The translations under genes and the position numbers were made by a program. DNA of 5,709 bases, from contig PXTV01000038.1 of NCBI GenBank assembly GCA_003022985.1, positions 1 to 5,709 of the forward strand. Direction: 5' to 3'. Shown in pieces: positions 1-4,919 of the stretch (positions are counted from its first letter, which is position 1; each line of letters opens with the position of its first letter). This DNA comes from Bacteroidetes bacterium SW_11_45_7 (GTDB lineage: Bacteria > Bacteroidota > Bacteroidia > Chitinophagales > SW-11-45-7). The notes beneath the pieces were generated by a model. The model searched no databases. It was not told the origin of the DNA and saw only the letters and a program-made list of their open reading frames with translations.

Positions 1-29
1 GCATGCTTGAATCAGGAGCTTTAGTGGTA

Positions 30-524
30 TTAGAATTGCTCGTTAAGTTCCCGAAACAAGCTGATCTTATCTATGTATCTTACTGTAAAAGGTTGACAGG
101 CATCCGGGATTTTGATCTTACTCTTTCCGGCTGGTTCCGGTATTTCTTGTGTTACAATTACATGATTATAAGCATAGGCATAAGCAACGAGCCATGCATC
201 TGCCACATCATCACTTAAAAAGTCATCCAAAGCAGTCTGTTTATAATGATCTCTATGCGAATAGGCCCATCGAACCACATCAGCATAACTTTCCGCTATA
301 TTTCCCGTGCTTTTAAAGAAATCATCCGGCAGGTTCTGCTGGCACCATCGTTTCAATTCATCTTCATTGTTATAAATTTCGTCCATCACCTTATCGATAC
401 TACAAATTTTATTATGACGGGCTAATTCACTCACCTTGGTCCAAAAGCCGGGGACCACATCAAATGGATAATGAATCCGGTAGGCCTGGATGAAAAAATT
501 GCTATCGAGCAAATAGGCAGGCAT
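30..524 (-). CDS. DUF4411 family PIN-like protein (putative toxin)
   Basis: A 164-residue protein that I recognise as DUF4411, a family related to PIN-domain ribonucleases. The N-terminus LLDSNFFIQAYR places the first PIN acidic residue at D7. E49 (in KVMDEI) fits the second, and D105/D106/D109 in LSDDVADAWLVAYA fit the third acidic cluster. VIVTQEIP (around residues 122-129) and KIKIPDACQPF (136-146) match the family's C-terminal half. The length is usual for the family and the frame is undamaged. It begins 6 bases after the stop of the detached ImmA tail, so it is the last gene of an immA-DUF4411 unit. In that well-known pairing the Xre/ImmA protein is presumed to control or neutralise the PIN-like protein. 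Toxic RNase activity is inferred from the fold and is not shown for this protein. No signal peptide or membrane segment is visible. Confidence 0.85.
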   Translation of the reverse strand: MPAYLLDSNFFIQAYRIHYPFDVVPGFWTKVSELARHNKICSIDKVMDEIYNNEDELKRWCQQNLPDDFFKSTGNIAESYADVVRWAYSHRDHYKQTALDDFLSDDVADAWLVAYAYAYNHVIVTQEIPEPAGKSKIKIPDACQPFTVRYIDKISLFRELNEQF

Positions 525-530
525 AGAAAA

Positions 531-668
531 TCATAAGTATTGCTCAACCAACTTTTGGTAAGTTGATCCTTTGAGGTTCGTCAAACGGTAAGCATCCTTG
601 TAAAGCAGGTCATTCTCTTTTACGGCTTGGTGGATATGCGCCATGAACTTTAAACTCAACCTGTTTGG
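531..668 (-). pseudogene. Detached C-terminal tail of the ImmA/IrrE protein
   Basis: An open frame without its own domain start, reading PNRLSLKFMAHIHQAV and then LLYKDAYRLTNLKGSTYQKL before the TGA at 531-533. The pattern (RLS..F..H...AV....LLY.DAYRLT.LKG.TY) is the usual C-terminal end of longer ImmA/IrrE proteins that pair with DUF4411. Here it lies in a different frame from the 656-1585 gene and opens only after a TAA at 669-671, so the junction is near 660-668. The region linking residue ~307 to this tail is much shorter than I expect for the family, so I infer a frame-shifting deletion of a few dozen codons. An ATG at 644 could restart translation to give a 37-residue peptide. The spacing to DUF4411 (6 bases) fits the former stop of the intact gene. 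Confidence 0.7.
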
Positions 669-1585
669 TTATAGAATTTGAAAAAGTCAGCTCTGGTCAT
701 CTTTCCCAAGTCCAAAGCCCTGCGGGCAATGACGATGGGGCTCACCTTAAATTTCTTGCTTAACTGTTGAATATTTGGTTGTTCATCCCAACCATTTAGA
801 AAAGCATTTTCAGGCACCAGAAATTCGGCTGCTACAGCATCACAAAAAGTTTCCAAAGGATCAGAAGCAGGCTGTAAATTCCGGAAATCAAAGCCAGCAC
901 TTTCCCCCACCCAAATATGGGCAAGCTCATGAATGAGTGTGAACATTTGAGCAGCTTTGGCGTCATCGTTGTTGATGAACATGAAAGGAGCATATTCATC
1001 AACTAAAACAAAACCCCGGCACTCCTCCACCTTGATTTTACGTTTGGTACTGTTTCCCACAACACTGTTGAAAGTCACAACAATCCCCGCTTCTTCAATT
1101 TGAGCAGTTAAATGCTTTAGCGCCTCTTCCCAGTTTTTAAAAGAATCTGCCCATTCCTCATTCAGTTGCAGGGTGTTCCTAATATCCTGAACCACATGTT
1201 GATAGTGGTCATTTGTAGAAAATTTCCCTACAATGTCCGGCAGGTCATATCCCTTATCTTTTAAATATTCTGCAAGCCACTCTTGTCTTTTTTGCAAAAG
1301 CAAAATGGTATCATAAACATTCAAGCTAACCTTGTTATTCTGTTGCTGAGCAGTTCTGAAAAACGGGATGGGTTGTTTTTCTTCAGGGGGTTCTTCTAAA
1401 AATAAATATCCAAATGGCACATGTACTTTGCGGGCAAAGTCCTCTAATTGCTTAAGCGTAGGTTGGCGCTCATCTTCAATCCAGTCTTTTACTTTTGGAA
1501 ACTGAGCTACAAACTCGTCCCATTCATAACCGGCTCTGGCTATGGCCCATGTAATAAGATCGCTATTGATGTTTACTCTGGCCAT
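656..1585 (-). CDS. Xre-like HTH / ImmA-IrrE metallopeptidase, C-terminally truncated
   Basis: A 309-residue protein with an N-terminal Xre-like helix-turn-helix region (about residues 1-65; MARVNINSDLITWAIARAGY is a typical start for the family) and a C-terminal ImmA/IrrE zinc-metallopeptidase domain. The zinc motif is HELAH at 219-223, preceded by AAQMFTLI. E245 in ETFCDAVAAEFLVP is the probable third zinc ligand. ImmA-type proteases cleave or relieve DNA-binding repressors; versions fused to an Xre domain often sit beside PIN-like DUF4411 genes in predicted toxin-antitoxin units, as here. The frame stops soon after FFKFYNQ. The expected C-terminal tail continues in another frame (531-668), so the gene has lost its end through a frame-shifting deletion, though DNA-binding and catalytic parts are intact. 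A promoter and a palindrome lie directly upstream, suggesting autoregulation. Whether the shortened protein still works cannot be told. Confidence 0.88.
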   Translation of the reverse strand: MARVNINSDLITWAIARAGYEWDEFVAQFPKVKDWIEDERQPTLKQLEDFARKVHVPFGYLFLEEPPEEKQPIPFFRTAQQQNNKVSLNVYDTILLLQKRQEWLAEYLKDKGYDLPDIVGKFSTNDHYQHVVQDIRNTLQLNEEWADSFKNWEEALKHLTAQIEEAGIVVTFNSVVGNSTKRKIKVEECRGFVLVDEYAPFMFINNDDAKAAQMFTLIHELAHIWVGESAGFDFRNLQPASDPLETFCDAVAAEFLVPENAFLNGWDEQPNIQQLSKKFKVSPIVIARRALDLGKMTRADFFKFYNQTG

Positions 1586-1611
1586 CTCGTTTCCAATGTA
1601 AGCCTAAATTA

Positions 1612-1640
1612 CAAATTCATTAGACTTCTGGTTGTAACAA
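1612..1640 (-). promoter_or_regulatory. Predicted promoter of the immA-DUF4411 unit
   Basis: On the minus strand, TTG (1640-1638) is followed after 18 bases by TGAATTTG (1619-1612). This differs by one base from the Bacteroidota -7 consensus TAnnTTTG, and the spacing is acceptable for that promoter type. It would give a leader of roughly 20 bases before the ATG at 1585. Consensus match only; no transcript evidence. Confidence 0.45.
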
Positions 1641-1642
1641 CC
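1630..1642. promoter_or_regulatory. Operator-like palindrome GGTTGT-A-ACAACC
   Basis: A perfect 6+6 inverted repeat around one central base. It overlaps the predicted -33 element of the immA promoter, where a bound repressor would block transcription. The obvious candidate ligand is the Xre-like domain of the protein encoded just downstream, which is inference. The core TTGTAACAA is shared with the 2492-2506 site. Confidence 0.45.
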
Positions 1643-1707
1643 CGTTCCAAAACTTTCAAGAAAATTGACTAAAAGCGCTTAAAAGAAGACATCCCAACTT
1701 TAAATAA

Positions 1708-1772
1708 GAAAGCCCCGCCTTCGCTACTAACCTCCAACGTGGCACGTTAGGTCTCACTACAGCTGTGCTTTC
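1708..1772. other. Structured imperfect hairpin element, unassigned
   Basis: Nested inverted repeats: GAAAGC (1708-1713) with GCTTTC (1767-1772) outside, ACCT (1730-1733) with AGGT (1749-1752), and AACGT (1736-1740) with ACGTT (1744-1748) around a GGC loop, with a two-base CC bulge. Read on the minus strand, the outer stem is followed by TTATTT, so it could end transcription coming from the vapBC side. AGCCCCGCC (1711-1719) looks like half of a classic terminator hairpin whose other half is missing. It also superficially resembles an integron attC site, but the core consensus is not met. No RNA family was recognised. Confidence 0.4.
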
Positions 1773-1941
1773 CTCTGATCTTTTAAACAACTCTTGCTTA
1801 TTAATAAATCCGGAAAATGAAAGTTTTTATTGTACACCTTGAATGCTTTTGCATAAACTTCCTATAGTGACGATCTATTGGCTGGATTAAACACAAACAA
1901 AGAAGAAGTGCAAGCTTATATGTTGGGCATATCAGAAAACA
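1773..1941. other. AT-rich spacer with no gene seen
   Basis: The stretch between the hairpin element and the 3' end of the broken PIN gene. No complete gene, tRNA or recognisable repeat is seen. A short plus-strand open stretch (1854-1958) lacks a start codon and resembles nothing I know; it runs into the opposite-strand PIN remnant. Confidence 0.5.
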
Positions 1942-2313
1942 TTACGATTCAAATATGATAGAACTCAATCGCTGGATTTTAGCAAATTCCTGCGGGCAGT
2001 GATTAAAGGCAGGTTTCTTTCAATTGCTGTTGCTGCAATGATGGCATCAGGGATTTAATGCGTTTTTCTCGTTTCAGTTCAATAGTAAGCCTGTTAATGG
2101 ATTTTGTATAATAGATTTTGTTTCCCTCATCTAATGCCTCGTGGACAATCTTCTTTTGTGCATCAGAAATCTCCGGTACACCCAATAACTCAAGTTCAGA
2201 TATGAACGAATAGTAGATGGTTTTATTCGTTAGTGAAGCACTTGCATTTGATTCCCTTCAAAAATGTAGATGAATATATTTGTATCCACTAATAAATCAA
2301 CGGCTCCACTCAT
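1942..2313 (-). pseudogene. VapC-like PIN-domain toxin, broken by three frameshifts
   Basis: Reading across three frames rebuilds a PIN toxin of about 124 residues. The ATG at 2313 overlaps the antitoxin's 3' end and gives MSGAVDLLVDTNIFIYIFEG, with the first catalytic Asp in VDTN. At about 2234 the frame breaks, the original frame ending in TAA at 2230-2232, and resumes as LTNKTIYYSFISELELLG. At about 2052 it breaks again and resumes as PDAIIAATAIERNLPLITA, the typical third-Asp motif. At about 2002 it breaks a third time and ends QEFAKIQRLSSIIFES with TAA at 1942-1944. Each junction has two bases where a codon is expected, so each fits a one-base deletion, and together they return to the starting frame. 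The length and all motifs fit the VapC family. The frame as it stands yields only about 27 residues, so the toxin is presumed dead. It was a sequence-specific or tRNA-cleaving RNase by family analogy. Confidence 0.85.
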
Positions 2314-2482
2314 CTCTCATTTTATTTTGGAATGTGAGTGGATTACCGTACAGCCCCTTTAACTTACCGACATATTTATCTGCTTGAAATGATGTTGTCC
2401 CTTTTTTCAATCCGGCTATTACCTTGGCCACTTTTTTATCAATGTCTTCAGGTGTGTCTGTTTTCTTAATCGTGACTGTCAT
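2297..2482 (-). CDS. VapB-like antitoxin (orphaned)
   Basis: A 61-residue protein, MTVTIKKTDTPEDIDKKVAK at the start and NKMRDEWSR at the end. This matches small Bacteroidota antitoxins paired with PIN toxins: an N-terminal region presumed to bind DNA, a KYVGKLKGLYG linker (about residues 36-46), and a short C-terminal FQNKMRDEW segment that contacts the toxin. The frame is complete. The toxin start codon at 2313 lies inside this gene (17-base overlap), the translational coupling usual for such pairs. Its toxin partner is now a pseudogene, so it is an orphan antitoxin. Upstream it keeps a 20-bp palindrome and promoter-like elements, so autorepression may persist. Assignment rests on recognised sequence pattern and on the adjoining PIN remnant. 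Confidence 0.8.
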   Translation of the reverse strand: MTVTIKKTDTPEDIDKKVAKVIAGLKKGTTSFQADKYVGKLKGLYGNPLTFQNKMRDEWSR

Positions 2483-2491
2483 TTGGTAAGC

Positions 2492-2506
2492 ATTTTGTTA
2501 CAAAAT
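2492..2506. promoter_or_regulatory. Palindrome ATTTTGT-T-ACAAAAT over the antitoxin -7 region
   Basis: A perfect 7+7 inverted repeat with one central base, ending 10 bases from the antitoxin start and overlapping the predicted -7 element. The core TTGTTACAA is the same as the palindrome upstream of immA (1630-1642) apart from the central base. It may be an operator half of the vapB control region, or partly a chance product of an AT-rich promoter. Confidence 0.35.
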
Positions 2507-2532
2507 TTAACGATTCTTGTTGATATCAACAA
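2501..2532 (-). promoter_or_regulatory. Predicted promoter of the antitoxin gene
   Basis: On the minus strand, TTG (2532-2530, with a second TTG at 2529-2527) is followed after 20 (or 17) bases by TAAATTTTG (2509-2501), close to TAnnTTTG with one extra base. The upstream element lies inside the 20-bp palindrome at 2515-2534, the arrangement expected of an autoregulated antitoxin promoter. Confidence 0.4.
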
Positions 2533-2672
2533 GATCCACTGAAAGTGAGTGCATATCAAATCCAACAGGATAATACCACTCGTCTTGTTAAGGTTCCGTG
2601 TTGTTTCCAAAAGGTGTCATTTGGCAGAGAATAAGGATAGTAGTTCTCTCGGACTTTGCGTTCTAAATGCAT
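2507..2672 (-). pseudogene. Possible remnant of an unknown small gene, frameshifted
   Basis: Two adjoining minus-strand frames read like one protein. The first starts at ATG 2672 (MHLERKVRENYYPYSLPNDT, then FWKQHGTL) and runs off into a stop at 2556-2558. From 2587 another frame reads QDEWYYPVGFDMHSLSVDLV and DINKNR, ending in TAA at 2507-2509. The join at about 2588 fits a one-base insertion or two-base loss. Both pieces have a protein-like residue mix, unlike random out-of-frame translation, but I recognise no family. The rebuilt product would be about 55 residues. The start is uncertain because a stop lies two codons upstream of the ATG. It may be the 3' end of a gene displaced by, or lost next to, the vapBC module. 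Confidence is low. Confidence 0.35.
2515..2534. promoter_or_regulatory. Perfect 20-bp palindrome, probable VapB operator
   Basis: TCTTGTTGAT followed by its exact reverse complement ATCAACAAGA, with no spacer. It is centred 42-43 bases upstream of the antitoxin ATG and covers the predicted -33 element. A perfect palindrome of this length is unlikely by chance, and antitoxins of VapBC modules generally bind such sites to repress their own operon. It also falls inside the 3' end of the 2507-2672 remnant. Confidence 0.6.
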
Positions 2673-2696
2673 ACGCTATTGCAACCTCCCGCCATC

Positions 2697-2730
2697 TTGT
2701 TTTCACTTTCCGCAAATCGGGTTAATTTTA
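2697..2730 (+). promoter_or_regulatory. Predicted sucC promoter
   Basis: TTG (2697-2699) followed after 23 bases by TAATTTTA (2723-2730), one base short of the Bacteroidota TAnnTTTG element, with rather wide spacing. It would give a leader of about 40 bases before the sucC ATG. No strong purine-rich ribosome-binding site precedes the ATG, which is common in this phylum. Confidence 0.35.
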
Positions 2731-2778
2731 CGCATCTGAGTCCGCCTATCAATATCCAAAAGCAAAACCAGCAACGCT

Positions 2779-3966
2779 ATGAACCTACACGAATATCAAG
2801 GTAAACAGATCCTCAAAGATTACGAGGTCCCCATCCAGGACGGCATTGCCGTGGAAAGCACAGACCAGGCAGTGGATGCTGCCAAAAAACTGCAGGAACA
2901 GACAGGCACAGGCGTATGGGTGCTGAAAGCCCAGATCCATGCCGGTGGCCGCGGCAAAGCCGGAGGCGTTAAGCTGGCCAAGAACCTGGACGAGGTCAAG
3001 GAAAAAGCCAACGAGATCATCGGGAAACGGCTGGTAACTCCCCAAACCAGTGAAGAAGGCAAGGAGGTCCACAAGCTTTTTGTGGCCCAGGATGCTTACT
3101 ATCCCGGTGAAAGCGAAACCGAAGAGTACTACATGGCCGTCCTCACCGACCGCGACAGCCGGCAAAACGTGATCATGTACTCCCGCGAAGGCGGTGTTGA
3201 CATCGAAGAGGTGGCCTCCAAGACGCCCGAAAAGATCTTTAAGGAATGGGTGGCCCCTAAGGGTGATCTGCTCCCTTTTCAGGGCCGCAGGATCGCCTTT
3301 AACCTCGGCCTTTCGGGGCAGGCGTTCAAAGAGATGGTCAAATTCTCGCGGAACTTGTACAAAGCGTACGTCAACTCCGACAATGCCATGTTGGAGATCA
3401 ACCCCGTCCTGAAAACTTCCGATAACAAGATCATGGCCGTTGACACCAAGATGAAGCTGGACGGCAATGCGCTTTACCGCCACAAGGACTTTGCTGAGAT
3501 GCGCGATGTCTCGGAAGAAGATCCCACTGAATTGGAGGCCAGTAAGCACGGGCTCAACTTCATCAAGCTGGACGGTAATGTGGGTTGTATGGTGAACGGA
3601 GCCGGCCTTGCCATGGCTACGATGGACATGATCAAGCTCTCGGGTGGTGAACCGGCCAACTTCTTGGATGTGGGCGGCTCAGCAAATTCCGAAACGGTGG
3701 AAGCGGGCTTCCGCATTATCCTCCAGGACGAGAACGTCAAAGCCATCCTCATCAACATCTTTGGCGGCATTGTCCGTTGCGACCGCGTGGCACAGGGTGT
3801 TGTGGACGCCTATAAGAGCATCGGGGAGATCCACGTGCCCGTGATTGTGCGCCTGCAAGGGACCAACGCTGAAGAAGGCAAGAAACTCATCGATGATTCC
3901 GGCCTGAAGGTGGAGTCAGCCATTGTCCTGAAAGAAGCGGCCGAGAAAGTGAAGGAAGTGGTCTGA
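2779..3966 (+). CDS. sucC: Succinate-CoA ligase (succinyl-CoA synthetase) beta subunit
   Basis: A complete 395-residue SucC, slightly longer than the E. coli protein. With SucD (not in this window) it interconverts succinyl-CoA and succinate with phosphorylation of a nucleoside diphosphate in the TCA cycle, in the cytoplasm. The N-terminal ATP-grasp domain starts MNLHEYQGKQ and has the nucleotide-binding stretch LKAQIHAGGRGKAGGVK (49-65). N208 (EINPV) and D222 (AVDTKMKLD) correspond to the magnesium ligands. The C-terminal ligase domain has NGAGLAMATMD (273-283), FLDVGGSA (295-302), NIFGGIVRCD (326-335) and RLQGTN (358-363). Position 20 is Gln where E. coli has Pro, a residue tied to GTP preference in the mammalian enzyme. 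The gene appears monocistronic, with its own promoter region and an intrinsic terminator. Its base composition is visibly richer in G+C than the TA genes to its left. Confidence 0.98.
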   Translation: MNLHEYQGKQILKDYEVPIQDGIAVESTDQAVDAAKKLQEQTGTGVWVLKAQIHAGGRGKAGGVKLAKNLDEVKEKANEIIGKRLVTPQTSEEGKEVHKLFVAQDAYYPGESETEEYYMAVLTDRDSRQNVIMYSREGGVDIEEVASKTPEKIFKEWVAPKGDLLPFQGRRIAFNLGLSGQAFKEMVKFSRNLYKAYVNSDNAMLEINPVLKTSDNKIMAVDTKMKLDGNALYRHKDFAEMRDVSEEDPTELEASKHGLNFIKLDGNVGCMVNGAGLAMATMDMIKLSGGEPANFLDVGGSANSETVEAGFRIILQDENVKAILINIFGGIVRCDRVAQGVVDAYKSIGEIHVPVIVRLQGTNAEEGKKLIDDSGLKVESAIVLKEAAEKVKEVV

Positions 3967-4022
3967 TCAACTTTCAACTTACAGGTTAGCTGACGGTAAG
4001 CTTCCAATAGCTAATTTCGTTC

Positions 4023-4055
4023 AAGGCCCGCGGTGATTTGCTGCGGGCTTTTTTT
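4023..4055 (+). terminator. Intrinsic terminator after sucC
   Basis: A stem of AAGGCCCGC (4023-4031) with GCGGGCTTT (4043-4051), containing one G-T pair, an 11-base loop, and a run of seven T (4049-4055). It separates sucC from the HEPN/MNT pair. A weaker inverted repeat, TTAGCT/AGCTAA (3986-3991 and 4009-4014), lies between the sucC stop and this terminator. Confidence 0.9.
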
Positions 4056-4135
4056 GCCAACACGTGAAAGCTCTTTCCGGGGAACATGATATCGTTACAT
4101 TTCTTTATCTTCGTTGGGAAGAAGGGAGTCATGTC

Positions 4136-4546
4136 ATGGAGAAAGAACCCGACATCCGTTGGCAGCAGCGGTTCAATAACTTTAAAAAAGCATTGGCCCA
4201 ACTCGACAAGTTTGTCCAAAAAAGCGAACTTAATGAACTCGAGGAGCAAGGTCTTATCAAGTCTTTTGAATACACGTATGAGCTTGCATGGACAACATTG
4301 AAGGATTATCTCGAGTATTTGGGCTACACTGAACTACGTGGCTCACGTGATACCATTCGACAAGCTTTTCAAAGCGGTTTGATCGATAATGGGGAGGACT
4401 GGATGCACATGTACGATTGTCGCAGAAAAACTGTTCACACCTACAATGAGGATACAGCAGGGAGTATTGCCCATGACATCCTCAACACTTTTTATCCGTT
4501 ATTTTACAAACTCCTGGAACAATTGGAAAATGCTGATTCGGAATAG
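4136..4546 (+). CDS. hepT: HepT-like HEPN toxin (HI0074 family, 'nucleotidyltransferase substrate-binding')
   Basis: A 136-residue all-helical HEPN protein of the HI0074 family. The HEPN RNase signature RX4HXY is present as R96-RKTV-H101-T-Y103. Other family features are SFEYTYELAWTTLKDYLEY (43-61), with the conserved FE/AW pattern, and GSRDTIRQAFQSGLI (69-83). In the HepT-MntA system of Shewanella oneidensis, HepT is an RNase toxin silenced when MntA attaches AMP units to the Tyr of this motif; Y103 is the equivalent here. The ATG at 4136 is chosen over the longer frame from 4064 because family similarity begins at MEKEPDIRWQQRF and AAGGGAG sits 7 bases before it. A second ATG at 4131 is out of frame. 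The antitoxin gene follows 3 bases after the stop. A TATCTTCG at about 4111-4118 is a weak -7 candidate. The gene appears intact. Confidence 0.88.
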   Translation: MEKEPDIRWQQRFNNFKKALAQLDKFVQKSELNELEEQGLIKSFEYTYELAWTTLKDYLEYLGYTELRGSRDTIRQAFQSGLIDNGEDWMHMYDCRRKTVHTYNEDTAGSIAHDILNTFYPLFYKLLEQLENADSE

Positions 4547-4549
4547 ATC

Positions 4550-4876
4550 ATGCAGTTTGGCCTAAAAGATCAACATGTCGACAAGCTCCGAAAGGTGTTT
4601 GCTCATTACCCCAATGTCAGCGAAGTCATTATCTATGGCTCCCGTGCTAAAGGGACGCATAAGCACACCTCAGACATCGATCTGGTTGTGAAAGGTGAGG
4701 ACCTTACCCTTCGCTATCTGAATTGCATTGACAGGGAACTGGATGATCTGCTCCTTCCCTGGAAGATCGATTTATCGCTGTACAGGCAGATCGATAATCA
4801 AGACTTGCTGGCCCATATTGAGCGTGTGGGCCTGGTCTTTTACAAAAGAAGTGAGAAGACAGTTAGCGAGAAATGA
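4550..4876 (+). CDS. mntA: MntA-like minimal nucleotidyltransferase antitoxin
   Basis: A 108-residue minimal nucleotidyltransferase. The polymerase-beta-type signature GSX10DXD is complete: G30-S31 in YGSRAKGTHKHT, D42 and D44 in SDIDLVV, with D74 in WKIDLSLY as the third carboxylate. The C-terminal end (LLAHIERVGLVFYKR) is typical for the HI0073/MntA group. It probably transfers AMP from ATP to the Tyr in the HEPN motif of its partner, blocking the RNase; this is known for MntA-HepT of S. oneidensis and inferred here. It begins 3 bases after the toxin stop, so the two are co-transcribed and probably translationally coupled. All catalytic residues are present, so the pair looks functional, unlike the damaged modules left of sucC. 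Confidence 0.9.
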   Translation: MQFGLKDQHVDKLRKVFAHYPNVSEVIIYGSRAKGTHKHTSDIDLVVKGEDLTLRYLNCIDRELDDLLLPWKIDLSLYRQIDNQDLLAHIERVGLVFYKRSEKTVSEK

Positions 4877-4885
4877 ATCGAAATA

Positions 4886-4908
4886 TTGGCAAAGTGATTT
4901 TTCGCCAA
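4886..4908. terminator. Weak hairpin in the convergent gap
   Basis: TTGGC (4886-4890) and GCCAA (4904-4908) form a 5-bp stem between two converging genes. There is no T-run on the plus side and only TATTTC on the minus side, so it is a weak candidate for a two-way terminator. Confidence 0.3.
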
Positions 4909-4919
4909 CATTACCTTCC

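Noticed and set aside
531..644. Independent 37-residue gene between immA and DUF4411
   Set aside because: Its sequence is better explained as the severed C-terminal tail of ImmA, and family-like residues continue upstream of the ATG in the same frame.
1708..1772. Integron attC site
   Set aside because: Inverted-repeat ends are present, but the RYYYAAC/GTTRRRY pair is not properly formed in either orientation and no second copy is seen.
1854..1958. Plus-strand open stretch reading ...DDLLAGLNTNKEEVQAYM
   Set aside because: Protein-like, but it has no start codon, a stop just upstream, no recognised family, and runs antisense into the end of the PIN remnant.
2785..3549. Long minus-strand open frame (254 codons) inside sucC
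   Set aside because: It is fully antisense to the certain sucC gene and gives no recognisable protein; such shadows are common opposite G+C-richer genes.
4064..4135. Longer N-terminus for the HEPN protein
   Set aside because: The extra 24 residues do not resemble the family, and a purine-rich site precedes the ATG at 4136.
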